Origin: Pseudomonas syringae CC1557
Lineage (GTDB): Bacteria > Pseudomonadota > Gammaproteobacteria > Pseudomonadales > Pseudomonadaceae
Assembly (NCBI RefSeq): GCF_000452705.1
Contig: NZ_CP007014.1
Coordinates: forward strand, 4,031,501 to 4,095,500
DNA length: 64,000 bases
Direction of reading: 5' to 3'
Below, piece after piece: positions 54,090 to 63,539 of this stretch. Position numbers and translations under genes: made by a program. The notes beneath the pieces were generated by a model that was not told the DNA's origin, did not search any database, and saw only the letters and a list, made by a program, of their open reading frames with translations. Numbering within the stretch: position 1 is the stretch's first letter; each line of letters opens with the position of its first letter.

Positions 54090-56150
54090 ATGTCCTTTTC
54101 GAATGCAACCTCCAGCGCCCCCATGGCTCGCAAGGCCGATGGTGCCGATCCTTATGCCTGGCTGCAGAATCGCGACACCGACGAGGTACTCGACTACCTC
54201 AAGGCCGAAAACGCCTGGCAGGAAGAGCAATTGGCGGATCAGACCGAACTGCGCGAACGCCTGTTTCAGGAGATCAAAAGCCGCATTCTGGAAACCGACC
54301 TGTCACTGCCCTCCCCTTGGGGTCCGTACCTTTATTACACCCGCACCACCGAAGGCGACGAATACGCCCGGCACTACCGCTGCCCGCGTCCGGCCGACGA
54401 CTCCAACACCGTGGACGAAAGCCGCGAAGAACTGCTGCTGGACCCTAACGCAATGGCCAACGGCGGCTTCTTCTCGCTGGGTGCGTTCAGCATCAGCCCT
54501 GACCACCAGCGTCTGGCCTACAGCCTGGACACCAGTGGCGATGAGGTCTATCAGCTGTTCGTCAAGGAACTGAGCAGCGGCCAGGTCAGCAGCCTGCCGT
54601 TTGAAGACTGCGACGGCAGCATGACCTGGGCCAACGACAGCCGGACGCTGTTTTTCGGTGAGCTGGACGACACCCATCGTCCAGGCAAGCTGCACCGCTA
54701 CACGCTGGGCGAAGACTCGGCAGAGCTGGTGTTCGACGAACCGGACGGCCGTTTCTTTCTGCATTGTTTCCGCACCAGCTCCGAGCGCCAATTGGTCATC
54801 CTGCTCAACAGCAAGACCACCAGCGAAGCCTGGGTGCTGGATGCCGATCACCCCGAGCAGGCCTTCACCTGCCTGGCGCCGCGTATGGAAGGCCACGAAT
54901 ACTACCCGGATCACGGCCTGCTCGATGGCGTCTGGAGCTGGTTCATCCGCAGCAATCAGAGCGGCATCAACTTCGCGCTGTACCACGCGGCGGAAAAGGC
55001 CGACGGCGTGCCGGTTCGCGATGACTGGCAGACGCTGGTGGCGCATGACGAGCAGGTGATGCTCGAAGGCGTCAGCCTCAACGCCAAAGGCATCAGCCTC
55101 AGCCTGCGCGAAGGCGGCCTGCCGGTGATCGAAGTACGCCCACAGGATCTGCCAACCTATCGCGTGCAACTGCCGGACGCTGCCTACAGCCTGTATGTAC
55201 AGGACACGCTTGAGTTCGACAGCGACAGGATTCGTCTGCGCTACCAGTCGCTGAACCGCCCGGCACAGGTACGGCAGCTCACCTTGGCGACCGGCGAGCA
55301 AGTGGTGCTCAAGGAAACCCCGGTCTTGGGCACCTTTGACGCCGATGCCTACGTCAGCCAGCGCCTGTGGGCCACCGCCAGCGATGGCACTCAGGTGCCG
55401 ATCAGCCTGGTGGTCAAGCGCGAACTGGTCGGCACGGCTACCCCGCTGTATCTGTATGGCTACGGGGCTTACGGCGAAAGCCTTGATCCGTGGTTTTCCC
55501 ACGCGCGCCTGAGTCTGCTGGACCGTGGCGTGGCATTTGCCATCGCCCATGTACGTGGCGGCGGCGAACTGGGCGAGGCCTGGTATCGCAACGGCAAGCA
55601 GGAGCACAAACAAAACACCTTCGGCGATTTCATTGCCTGCGCCGAACACTTGATCACTCAAGGGCTGACCACTGCCGAACAACTGGTAATCAGCGGCGGC
55701 AGCGCAGGCGGCCTGTTGATCGGCGCCGTACTCAATCAGCGTCCCGATCTGTTCAAGGCGGCGATTGCCGAAGTGCCGTTCGTGGATGTGCTGAACACCA
55801 TGCTCGACCCGGAGCTGCCGCTGACTGTCACGGAATACGATGAGTGGGGCAACCCACAGGAACCTGAAGTCTACGAACGCATCAAGGCCTACGCGCCATA
55901 TGAAAATGTCAGCGCTCAGGCCTACCCGGCCATGCTGGTCATTGCCGGTTACAACGACAGCCGTGTGCAGTACTGGGAAGCCGCCAAATGGGTCGCCCGA
56001 CTGCGCGAACGCAAGACCGATGACAACCTGCTGCTGCTCAAAACCGAACTGGGTGCGGGTCATGGCGGCATGAGCGGTCGCTATCAGGGCTTGCGTGACG
56101 TTGCGCTGGAGTACGGGTTTATCTTCAAGGTATTGCAGATTCCCGAATGA
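54090..56150 (+). CDS. ptrB: Oligopeptidase B (S9A family)
   Basis: Cytoplasmic serine peptidase of 686 residues (E. coli PtrB has the same length) that cleaves short peptides after basic residues. An N-terminal beta-propeller gates the C-terminal alpha/beta hydrolase domain. The triad is Ser538 in SGGSAGGLLIG, Asp623 in GYNDSRVQY and His658 in GHGGMSGR, offset by six from the E. coli numbering. It starts with a GAGAGCCCAGC leader and is monocistronic. Confidence 0.94.
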   Translation: MSFSNATSSAPMARKADGADPYAWLQNRDTDEVLDYLKAENAWQEEQLADQTELRERLFQEIKSRILETDLSLPSPWGPYLYYTRTTEGDEYARHYRCPRPADDSNTVDESREELLLDPNAMANGGFFSLGAFSISPDHQRLAYSLDTSGDEVYQLFVKELSSGQVSSLPFEDCDGSMTWANDSRTLFFGELDDTHRPGKLHRYTLGEDSAELVFDEPDGRFFLHCFRTSSERQLVILLNSKTTSEAWVLDADHPEQAFTCLAPRMEGHEYYPDHGLLDGVWSWFIRSNQSGINFALYHAAEKADGVPVRDDWQTLVAHDEQVMLEGVSLNAKGISLSLREGGLPVIEVRPQDLPTYRVQLPDAAYSLYVQDTLEFDSDRIRLRYQSLNRPAQVRQLTLATGEQVVLKETPVLGTFDADAYVSQRLWATASDGTQVPISLVVKRELVGTATPLYLYGYGAYGESLDPWFSHARLSLLDRGVAFAIAHVRGGGELGEAWYRNGKQEHKQNTFGDFIACAEHLITQGLTTAEQLVISGGSAGGLLIGAVLNQRPDLFKAAIAEVPFVDVLNTMLDPELPLTVTEYDEWGNPQEPEVYERIKAYAPYENVSAQAYPAMLVIAGYNDSRVQYWEAAKWVARLRERKTDDNLLLLKTELGAGHGGMSGRYQGLRDVALEYGFIFKVLQIPE

Positions 56151-56226
56151 ACTTGGTGTGAATCACCTGTCTTACTAGGATTGGGGGCAGCGGAGTTGCC
56201 CCTTCGTCAGGATTACCAGACCGAAC

Positions 56227-56703
56227 ATGTCAGAACCACTGTCCAACCTGAACAATGCCATTCGCGACATGCTGCTGGATTGCGGCCTGTTCGACACACT
56301 GCTGCCCGGCGATTTCTTCACCGTTGCCGGGTATTTCAGCATCACCGATATCGAAAAGGGCGAAACCATCTTTGCCGAGGGCGATGCCGGCACGTTCATG
56401 TGCATCATCCATCAGGGCACCGTCTCTGTGCAGAAGCTTGCCGGTGATGGTCAGCAGGTGGAAATAGCGGTGTTGCGCCGCGGCCGTGCCTTTGGCGAAA
56501 TGGCGGTGCTGGATGGAGAACGCCGCTCGGCCAGCTGTATTGCCTCGACCAGTTGCCAGTTGTTGGTACTGGGCAGCGACTCACTGGACAAGATGCTTGA
56601 CGACGCGCCGAAGATTGCCGCCAAGATCATCCGGGCGCTGGCCATCTCGTTGTCCAAGCGCCTGCGCATGGTCGACGGCCAATTACTTTCCCAGCAGGTG
56701 TGA
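56227..56703 (+). CDS. Cyclic nucleotide-binding domain protein
   Basis: Protein of 158 residues with a single CRP-like cyclic-nucleotide-binding barrel: FAEGDAGTFMCIIHQGTV, RRGRAFGEMAVLDGERRSA with the phosphate-binding cassette, and a C-terminal helix. It lacks a helix-turn-helix, so it is not a complete transcription factor. It may act as a regulatory subunit or sensor. The gene lies 77 bases after ptrB. Confidence 0.9.
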   Translation: MSEPLSNLNNAIRDMLLDCGLFDTLLPGDFFTVAGYFSITDIEKGETIFAEGDAGTFMCIIHQGTVSVQKLAGDGQQVEIAVLRRGRAFGEMAVLDGERRSASCIASTSCQLLVLGSDSLDKMLDDAPKIAAKIIRALAISLSKRLRMVDGQLLSQQV

Positions 56704-56769
56704 GTTTGCCGATCAGGCGCTAAACTTGCCGACATTCCGCTTTCCATGCGCACACGCACAGGTGACACC

Positions 56770-57144
56770 ATGAGCACGGCCAACCCTCCTTCCCATACTG
56801 CCAAGCTGGACCGCATCCTCGCAGACGCCCAGCGCGACCGAGAAATGGGTTACCGCGACAAGGCGCTGCGCATGTATCCGCATGTCTGCGGTCGTTGTGC
56901 ACGCGAATTCGCCGGCAAGCGCCTCAGCGAACTGACCGTGCACCACCGCGACCACAATCACGACAACAACCCGCAGGATGGCTCCAACTGGGAGTTGCTG
57001 TGCCTGTATTGCCACGATAACGAGCATTCGCGTTACACCGATCAGCAATACTTCGCCGACGGCTCGCTGAGCACACCAAAAACCGCCAAGGCCACCCACA
57101 ACCCGTTCGCCGCACTGGCCGGGTTGATGAAGAAGGATGAGTAA
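56770..57144 (+). CDS. yajD: YajD-family HNH nuclease
   Basis: Small HNH protein of 124 residues. Zinc cysteines occur in HVCGRCAREF and LLCLYCHDNEH, and the catalytic HNH core is TVHHRDHNHDNN with the Asn of GSNWELL. YajD-type proteins are predicted nucleases of unknown target. The start at 56770 follows AGGTGACACC. Confidence 0.9.
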   Translation: MSTANPPSHTAKLDRILADAQRDREMGYRDKALRMYPHVCGRCAREFAGKRLSELTVHHRDHNHDNNPQDGSNWELLCLYCHDNEHSRYTDQQYFADGSLSTPKTAKATHNPFAALAGLMKKDE

Positions 57145-57252
57145 CCTCACCTTCGGACCGCAATAACGGGAGCCCTCCGCACAAATGCGTCTCCCGCCCT
57201 ACCTGTCTGCCTACCCTTTTAGCCCGCCACGCGCCTGACCGGATACCTCGCC

Positions 57253-58974
57253 ATGCCCACCCGAACATCAAGACGAACCTTTGTAAAAGGGCTTGCCGCC
57301 AGCGGCGTCCTCGGCGGGCTGGGACTTTGGCGCAGCCCGGCATGGGCGCTCCCGAATCCTGGGCAGCCTGACGAGCTGACCGGTACGGAATTCGACCTGA
57401 CCATCGGCGAAACCCCGGTCAATATCACCGGTAGCGCCAAAACCGCGAAGACCATCAATGGCGGCGTCCCTGGCCCTCTGTTGCGCTGGAAAGAAGGCGA
57501 CACCGTCACCCTTAGGGTAAAAAACCGCCTCGACGAAACCACATCCATTCACTGGCACGGCATCATCCTGCCCGCCAACATGGACGGTGTTCCGGGGCTG
57601 AGTTTTGACGGCATCGCGCCTGACGGCCTGTACGTCTACCGCTTCAAGGTCAAGCAGAACGGTACGTACTGGTATCACAGCCATTCGGGCTTTCAGGAGC
57701 AATCCGGGGTTTACGGGCCGCTGGTGATCGACGCCAAAGAGCCGGAGCCGTTCAGCTATGAGCGCGAACACGTGGTCATGCTCAGCGACTGGACTGACGA
57801 AGACCCTGCGCAGGTCATGAAAAAGCTCAAGAAACAGTCGGATTACTACAACAATAACAAACGCACCGTCGGCGACTTCATCAACGACGTCAGCGAGAAA
57901 GGCTGGAGCGCAACCACCTCCGAGCGCGCGATGTGGGCGCAGATGGGGATGGACCCGACCGACCTCGCAGATGTCAGCGGCGCGACCTACACCTACCTGA
58001 TGAATGGCCAGGCGCCGAACATGAACTGGACCGGACTGTTCAAACCCGGCGAGCGGATTCGATTGCGCCTTATCAACGGCTCCTCGATGACCTATTTCGA
58101 CGTACGCATCCCTGGCCTGAAAATGACCGTGGTCGCCAGCGACGGCCTGTACGTCAAACCGGTTGTCGTCGATGAGCTACGCATCGCAGTCGCAGAGACC
58201 TTCGATGTCATCGTCGAGCCGGCTGACGGCGCTTACACGCTGTTCGCCCAGTCAATGGACCGCACCGGCTACGCCCGCGGCACTCTGACCAGCAAACCGG
58301 GTTTGCAAGCCGTCATCCCGCCTCTCGACCCGCGCCCGCTGTTGAGCATGGCGGATATCGGCATGGCAGGAATGGATCACGGCAACATGAGCCATGACTC
58401 AATGCCGGGCATGGACCACAGCAAGATGCCGATGCAGACAATGCCTGCCATGCAGTCGCACCCGGAAAGCGAAAACAACAATCCGCTGGTAGACATGCAG
58501 GCCATGAGCACCTCGCTAAAGCTCAATGATCCGGGCATCGGTCTCAGGGACAACGGTCGCAGAGTCCTGACCTACGCCGACCTGCGCAGTACCTTCCAGG
58601 ACCCCGACGGCCGCGAGCCCGGCCGCACTATCGAGTTGCACCTGACCGGGCAAATGGAAAAATTCGCCTGGTCGTTCAACGGCGTGAAGTTCTCCGACGC
58701 CGAACCTGTCACGCTCAAATACGGCGAGCGGGTGCGCATCGTGCTGGTCAACGACACGATGATGACCCACCCGATTCATCTGCACGGCATGTGGAGCGAT
58801 CTCGAGGACGAGCATGGCCAGTTCCTGGTGCGCAAACACACCATCGACATGCCACCGGGATCGCGCCGCAGCTACCGCGTCACTGCCGATGCCTTGGGCC
58901 GTTGGGCGTATCACTGCCATATGCTGTATCACATGGAAATGGGCATGTTTCGCGAAGTGCGGGTGGAAGAATGA
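57253..58974 (+). CDS. copA: Copper resistance multicopper oxidase CopA
   Basis: Periplasmic multicopper oxidase of 573 residues exported by the Tat route: [20 protein letters not shown] is a twin-arginine signal. Copper sites include [24 protein letters not shown] and [14 protein letters not shown] methionine-rich insert near residues 370-400 ([23 protein letters not shown]) is typical of CopA and binds Cu(I). It oxidises or sequesters copper in the periplasm. Its stop overlaps copB by four bases. No copC, copD or copRS genes are adjacent, and no CopR box is evident upstream. Confidence 0.96.
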   Translation: MPTRTSRRTFVKGLAASGVLGGLGLWRSPAWALPNPGQPDELTGTEFDLTIGETPVNITGSAKTAKTINGGVPGPLLRWKEGDTVTLRVKNRLDETTSIHWHGIILPANMDGVPGLSFDGIAPDGLYVYRFKVKQNGTYWYHSHSGFQEQSGVYGPLVIDAKEPEPFSYEREHVVMLSDWTDEDPAQVMKKLKKQSDYYNNNKRTVGDFINDVSEKGWSATTSERAMWAQMGMDPTDLADVSGATYTYLMNGQAPNMNWTGLFKPGERIRLRLINGSSMTYFDVRIPGLKMTVVASDGLYVKPVVVDELRIAVAETFDVIVEPADGAYTLFAQSMDRTGYARGTLTSKPGLQAVIPPLDPRPLLSMADIGMAGMDHGNMSHDSMPGMDHSKMPMQTMPAMQSHPESENNNPLVDMQAMSTSLKLNDPGIGLRDNGRRVLTYADLRSTFQDPDGREPGRTIELHLTGQMEKFAWSFNGVKFSDAEPVTLKYGERVRIVLVNDTMMTHPIHLHGMWSDLEDEHGQFLVRKHTIDMPPGSRRSYRVTADALGRWAYHCHMLYHMEMGMFREVRVEE

Positions 58975-59861
58975 AGACCTTACCGTTGAATGGATCGCGC
59001 AATTCGCGCTGCTTGCCAATCCTGCTCTTGGGCGCAGGCCTGACCATGACGCCTTTGGCAGCGACGCTGGCAGCCGGCATGGAGGGCATGGATCATGGCA
59101 GCCACTCGATGCCGATGGACGCCGCTGAGAGCAACGACGCACCAGCGCAAAGCCGAACGCCGATTCCGCCCATCACCGATGCAGACCGGGCTGCGGTGTA
59201 CATCAGCCATACCGGGCATCAGGTTCACGACAGCGCCATCAACAGCTACTTTCTGGCCGACAAGCTGGAATGGCAGAACGCAAACGACGGCAGCGCGCTG
59301 GCCTGGGACCTGTCCGGCTGGATTGGCGGCGATATCGACCGTCTGGTGCTGCGCTCGGAAGGCGAGCGGACCAATGGCAAGACTGAAGAGGCGGAAATAC
59401 AGGCGTTATGGGGCCATGCCATCAGCCCGTCGTGGGACGTAGTCGCTGGAGCACGCCAGGACTTCAAGCCCGGCGCGCCACAAACCTGGGCGGCTTTTGG
59501 TCTTCAGGGGCAGGCGATTTCGGACCTGGATGTCGAAGCCACGGCATTCTTTGGCGAAGCCGGGCAGACCTCTGCACGCCTCGAAGCCGACTACGACCTG
59601 TTGCTGACCAACAATCTGGTGCTGCAGCCCACCGCAGAGCTGAATTTCTACGGCAAAAATGACCCGCAACGCGGCAATGGCTCAGGCCTGTCTACCAGCG
59701 AATTCGGCCTGCGGCTGCGCTATGAAGTCACGCCACAGTTTGCGCCCTACGTGGGCGTGACCTGGGACCGGTCCTACGGCAAGACTGCCGAGTACGCTCG
59801 CGAAGAAGGCGACGATGTTGCCGAGGCGCGGCTGGTGGTCGGTTTGCGGATGTGGTTTTAG
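58971..59861 (+). CDS. copB: Copper resistance outer-membrane protein CopB
   Basis: Outer-membrane beta-barrel protein of 296 residues. A signal sequence ([21 protein letters not shown]) is followed by a short Met/His segment [14 protein letters not shown] that can bind copper, then a barrel of alternating strands ending VVGLRMWF with the outer-membrane terminal Phe. The ATG overlaps the copA stop as ATGA, so the pair is co-translated. CopB stores or exports copper together with CopA. Confidence 0.95.
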   Translation: MKTLPLNGSRNSRCLPILLLGAGLTMTPLAATLAAGMEGMDHGSHSMPMDAAESNDAPAQSRTPIPPITDADRAAVYISHTGHQVHDSAINSYFLADKLEWQNANDGSALAWDLSGWIGGDIDRLVLRSEGERTNGKTEEAEIQALWGHAISPSWDVVAGARQDFKPGAPQTWAAFGLQGQAISDLDVEATAFFGEAGQTSARLEADYDLLLTNNLVLQPTAELNFYGKNDPQRGNGSGLSTSEFGLRLRYEVTPQFAPYVGVTWDRSYGKTAEYAREEGDDVAEARLVVGLRMWF

Positions 59862-59933
59862 ACATCGGAAATGCAAATGGCATTGCAGTAAGCCTGCCGT
59901 ATAATCCCCGGTTTTCTCCAGAGCACCCTCCCC

Positions 59934-60434
59934 GTGGCCAACAAACGGTATGCCTGCATCGGTCTTTACAACCCCAAGTCCCCGGAAAACGTCGGCTCCG
60001 TGATGCGCGCGGCAGGCTGCTACGGCGTGGCGTCGGTGTTCTATACCGGTAAACGCTATGAGCGCGCCCGGGACTTCATCACCGACACCAAGAAAATCCA
60101 TCAGGACATTCCGCTGATCGGCATCGAAGACCTCAAGAGCATCCTGCCACTGGGCTGCATTCCGGTTGCGGTCGAACTGGTGGACGGTGCCCGCGCCCTC
60201 CCTGAGTACACGCACCCTGATCGGGCCTTGTACATTTTCGGTCCGGAAGACGGTTCGCTGGATCAGGATATCCGTGACTGGTGTGAGGACGTGGTCTACA
60301 TCCCCACCGAGGGTTGCATGAATCTGGCGGCCACGGTCAACGTTGTGCTCTACGACCGCATGGCCAAGGGGATCAATACCCGTTCAGGCCCGCAGTTCGG
60401 TCGCGAAAAAGTTGATCCGCTGAACGACCGCTAA
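59934..60434 (+). CDS. SPOUT/TrmH-family RNA methyltransferase (GTG start)
   Basis: RNA ribose or base methyltransferase of 166 residues with the SpoU motifs: NPKSPENVGSVMRAAGCYG, LYIFGPEDGSL and the C-terminal IPTEGCMNLAATVNVVLYD, which form the knotted SAM-binding site. There is no extra RNA-binding domain, as in minimal TrmL-like enzymes, though it is not TrmL proper. The GTG start at 59934 gives MANKRYACIGLYNP, which begins the fold directly. The target RNA is unknown. Confidence 0.9.
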   Translation: MANKRYACIGLYNPKSPENVGSVMRAAGCYGVASVFYTGKRYERARDFITDTKKIHQDIPLIGIEDLKSILPLGCIPVAVELVDGARALPEYTHPDRALYIFGPEDGSLDQDIRDWCEDVVYIPTEGCMNLAATVNVVLYDRMAKGINTRSGPQFGREKVDPLNDR

Positions 60435-60526
60435 CACAAAAGCATTGAACCTGTGTTGTTCGTGGGTAGTCAGTTTCTCTGAACCGAATCTGCTACCTCC
60501 GAACTACTACCTCATGGAGAGCCATC

Positions 60527-60907
60527 ATGCGCGACACACCGATCATCGAACGCATCGACACACCTGAACTGCTTCAGCAAAACCCTCGTCAAAACGTTCA
60601 AGGCTGGGAGCGTATCGGCTCGCTGGCAGGCGGCGTATTGCTGATGGGCAAAGGCGTCCGTCGTGGCGGCTTCCTGGGCCTGATCCAGTTGGCCATCGGC
60701 GGCGCAGCGCTGGCTCGCGGCATTAGCGGTCATTGCTCGGCCAAAAGCCTGATGGAAAAAGGCCGTAGCGATCTGCAAAACGCTCGTTCGACCATCGAAC
60801 GCGCCGGTGCCGAGTTGAGCAACCTCAAGGATGATGCAGAAAATGCCGTCAAGGACACCGTTGCCAAAGGCGTAGAATCGCTGACCGAGCCCAAGCCGGT
60901 CGTCTAA
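60527..60907 (+). CDS. DUF2892-like small membrane protein
   Basis: Protein of 126 residues. A central pair of hydrophobic segments (IGSLAGGVLLMGKGVRRGG and LGLIQLAIGGAALARGIS) resembles the DUF2892/YgaP membrane module. The C-terminal half is a charged amphipathic helix (STIERAGAELSNLKDDAEN) that may coil. GGAGAGCCATC precedes the ATG. The role is unknown; such proteins are often stress-induced in Pseudomonas. Confidence 0.8.
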   Translation: MRDTPIIERIDTPELLQQNPRQNVQGWERIGSLAGGVLLMGKGVRRGGFLGLIQLAIGGAALARGISGHCSAKSLMEKGRSDLQNARSTIERAGAELSNLKDDAENAVKDTVAKGVESLTEPKPVV

Positions 60908-60911
60908 GCGT

Positions 60912-61361
60912 TCAACCTGCGCGAAATATCAGGTAATCCTCCCAGTCGTCTTCGGCCACCGTGTTCTCACTGAGCATACGGCCGGACTGGGAGATACGTT
61001 CGTGATGCACAGCCGTGCGATCACCACATACCAGATGATGCCAGTGCGGCAAATCCTTGCCCTCGCTGACCAGACGATAACCGCAGGTCGGCGGAAGCCA
61101 TTTGAATTCATCAGCCTGACCCGGCGTCAGTTGAATGCAGTCCGGCACCGACGCTCGACGGTTCGGATAATCGGAACACTGACATGTCTTCAGGTCCAGT
61201 AGCTTGCAGGCAATCCGCGTGTAATAGACGCTGTTATCTTCCTCGTCCTCCAGCTTTTGCAGGCAACACAAACCGCAGCCATCGCACAACGACTCCCACT
61301 CCTCGGTGTTGAGCTGGTCGAGGGTCTTGCGAATCCAGAAGGGTTCAACGGTAGCGGCCAT
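60912..61361 (-). CDS. YcgN-family cysteine cluster protein
   Basis: UPF0260/YcgN protein of 149 residues. Cysteines occur as [28 protein letters not shown] and PDCIQL, the arrangement of the CxxCxxCC family thought to bind a metal or iron-sulphur cluster. It is convergent with the DUF2892-like gene by four bases and divergent from the nitroreductase. The exact role is unknown. Confidence 0.93.
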   Translation of the reverse strand: MAATVEPFWIRKTLDQLNTEEWESLCDGCGLCCLQKLEDEEDNSVYYTRIACKLLDLKTCQCSDYPNRRASVPDCIQLTPGQADEFKWLPPTCGYRLVSEGKDLPHWHHLVCGDRTAVHHERISQSGRMLSENTVAEDDWEDYLIFRAG

Positions 61362-61573
61362 GGTTCGGACAACGGTATCGATAATGAAAAGGCCGCCAGT
61401 CTAGAGGCACAAAGGGTGCGGGCCAAGCCCTTGCGACTGTCGGTAGCCGGGACTTGTCAGCCAGAAGGCAAAACAGTAGCGTTAACGCGTTTCCCAATGC
61501 GTTCAGTCGATGCCTGCCGACCACGGCCCATACAGCCACGCTCGTTTTCCACCTTCGCTTTCAAGGATTTTTC

Positions 61574-62167
61574 ATGAGCACAAACCCTCGCATCGCCGAC
61601 CACCCTATCGACCCGCAATTCACCGAACGCTGGTCGCCCCGTGCCTTTAGCGGCGAAAGCATTGATCAGGAAACCCTGCTGAGCTTCTTCGAAGCCGCAC
61701 GCTGGGCGCCGTCGGCCTATAACTCACAACCCTGGCGGTTTCTGTATGCGCGTCGCGACACTCCGAACTGGGAGCGTTATCTGGGTCTGTTGAACGAGTT
61801 CAACCGCAGTTGGGCGCAGCATGCTGCGGCCTTGGTGATCGTCATTTCCAAGACCACCTTCACCGCGCCCGGCGCGACAGAAGAAGGCCCGGCCTTGTGG
61901 CACACGTTCGATACCGGATCGGCGTGGGGTTATCTGGCGTTGCAGGCCAGTTTGAGCGGCTGGCACACCCACGGCATGGCCGGTTTCGATCAGGATCTGA
62001 CTCGCAGGGAGCTGAATATTCCAGAGGGTTATGCACTGCATGCGGCCGTGGCGATTGGCAAGCTGGGCGACAAGTCAACGCTGCCGGAGTACCTGCAAGG
62101 TCGCGAAGTGCCTAGCCCGCGCAAACCACTGGCAGAACTGGCGGCTGAAGGTGATTTTTCGCTGTAA
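61574..62167 (+). CDS. Nitroreductase family protein
   Basis: FMN-dependent oxidoreductase of 197 residues. The segments RWSPRAFSGESIDQETLL and RWAPSAYNSQPWRFLYAR are the FMN- and substrate-site signatures of the nitroreductase fold, and the protein should be a homodimer. AAGGATTTTTC precedes the ATG at 61574; the open frame upstream to 61454 is not supported. The natural substrate is unknown. Confidence 0.92.
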   Translation: MSTNPRIADHPIDPQFTERWSPRAFSGESIDQETLLSFFEAARWAPSAYNSQPWRFLYARRDTPNWERYLGLLNEFNRSWAQHAAALVIVISKTTFTAPGATEEGPALWHTFDTGSAWGYLALQASLSGWHTHGMAGFDQDLTRRELNIPEGYALHAAVAIGKLGDKSTLPEYLQGREVPSPRKPLAELAAEGDFSL

Positions 62168-62192
62168 TTGATTTTTCTGCAGTAGAAGACCG

Positions 62193-62217
62193 CGAGCCGA
62201 CCTGATGCGTCGGCTCG
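62193..62217. terminator. Terminator between convergent nitroreductase and dehydrogenase genes
   Basis: Nine-base perfect stem CGAGCCGAC / GTCGGCTCG with a seven-base loop, located 25 bases after one stop and 12 before the other, usable on both strands. The T run is short. Confidence 0.7.
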
Positions 62218-62229
62218 TTCACAACAGGC

Positions 62230-63162
62230 TCAATATCCGCGCGAGAAATCCACTTCTCCGCGCAAGGCCTCTCCGGCCTGAAACGCGTTCAGGTTATGCA
62301 CGAACAGCTCGGTCATGGCGACCGGTGATGTCGGTGCCGAACTGTGACCGGTCAGCAGCAGACCGTACGCTGTCCAGAACGGGTGCCGCTGTGGCAACGG
62401 CTCCTGGCGACAGACGTCAATCACCGCGCCCGCCAGATGCCCTACCCTCAATGCTTCGACCAGATCCGCATCCACCACCGCCACGCCGCGCCCGACGTTG
62501 ATGAACAGCGCCGTTGGCTTGAAGGTGGCGAACAGCTTCGCGTCGTACAGGTCGTGAGTGTCCGGGGTATTGGGCAGCAGATTAATGACGTAGTCCATTT
62601 CGCCGAGCAGGCGCTCGATGTCGGACAGCGCAGCCACCTCAATGAACGGCTGCTGGGTGCGCGCAGCAGAAGCCACGCCGTACACCTGCACGCCGAACGG
62701 GACAAGGAACTCGGCGACGCGCTGGCCGATATCACCGGCACCCACGATCAACGCTTTGCGGCCCGCCAGGCTTTGCCCGGTGCGGTTGTCCCACTTGCGC
62801 TCGACCTGACTCATCAAGCGCGCCAGTACCTCACGCTCGTGGCCGAGCATGTAGGTCAAAACGAATTCAGCCATGACCTGACCGAAAATTCCCACCGCAC
62901 GGGTCAGGCGATAATCCCGCGACAGGCCGCCCATCAATAGCGGGTTGATCCCCGCCCAGGTGGATTGCAACCACTGCGGCTTGTGTCCCTGGCGCAATAG
63001 ATTGGCCATCAGGTCAGGCTGTCCCAGCCACACCGGGCAGTCGCTGGCCATCCGCGAGAGCTCGGCGGAGTCACCGCTGCTGAAGACTTCCAGCTCGGGC
63101 GCAGCCTTGCGCAACAATTGGGTATAAACGGGATAATCGTGCTCGGCAATCAGGACGCGCAT
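62230..63162 (-). CDS. D-2-hydroxyacid dehydrogenase (glyoxylate/hydroxypyruvate reductase-like)
   Basis: NAD(P)-dependent reductase of 310 residues. The dinucleotide site is LIVGAGDIGQRVAEFL. The catalytic Arg lies in NVGRGVAVVD, Glu in DVCRQEPLP and His in TGHSSAP. Size and pattern are like GhrA, which reduces glyoxylate or hydroxypyruvate. The gene is upstream of nothing on its strand and is convergent with the nitroreductase. Confidence 0.92.
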   Translation of the reverse strand: MRVLIAEHDYPVYTQLLRKAAPELEVFSSGDSAELSRMASDCPVWLGQPDLMANLLRQGHKPQWLQSTWAGINPLLMGGLSRDYRLTRAVGIFGQVMAEFVLTYMLGHEREVLARLMSQVERKWDNRTGQSLAGRKALIVGAGDIGQRVAEFLVPFGVQVYGVASAARTQQPFIEVAALSDIERLLGEMDYVINLLPNTPDTHDLYDAKLFATFKPTALFINVGRGVAVVDADLVEALRVGHLAGAVIDVCRQEPLPQRHPFWTAYGLLLTGHSSAPTSPVAMTELFVHNLNAFQAGEALRGEVDFSRGY

Positions 63163-63245
63163 GTTTCAGAAACCTTAAAAACGGGACAGGCAACCCACAA
63201 CCGATGCGGGCCGCTTTACAACTCGATTGACAACAACAGCCACAA

Positions 63246-63539
63246 TCACATTGGGTCGTTGCGGCGCAGCAGTTCTTCGGGCAAGTGCTCGATATACTCG
63301 TCTTCGGCCGGTGGCATCTGCAAGTGATAGCCCTGGCTGTCGAGGTTCTCCAGCACCAGATTGATATCTTCGCGCGCCAGCGCCCGCTCCGGGCTCAGCA
63401 CCAGATCGAAAGCATGAACCGGCTTGCCGAACGCCACCAGCAGTTCTGGTGGCACGCGCTTGAGGACGTCGCTCTTCAGTACGTAAAGGTACATCTCGCT
63501 TTTCTTCGGGCTGCGATAAATCGAGCAGATACGCTTCAA
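63246..63539 (-). CDS. ycgL: YcgL domain protein (TTG start)
   Basis: Small protein of 97 residues with the YcgL fold: [19 protein letters not shown] at the N-terminus and [19 protein letters not shown]. The TTG start follows GGAGAACAGTC and overlaps the rnd stop as TTGA. The longer open frame to 63797 lies inside rnd and is rejected. YcgL follows rnd in many gamma-proteobacteria; its function is unknown. Confidence 0.92.
   Translation of the reverse strand: MKRICSIYRSPKKSEMYLYVLKSDVLKRVPPELLVAFGKPVHAFDLVLSPERALAREDINLVLENLDSQGYHLQMPPAEDEYIEHLPEELLRRNDPM

Noticed and set aside
54303..56063. 586-codon antisense frame over oligopeptidase B
   Set aside because: The oligopeptidase has an intact catalytic triad; the antisense frame shows no motif.
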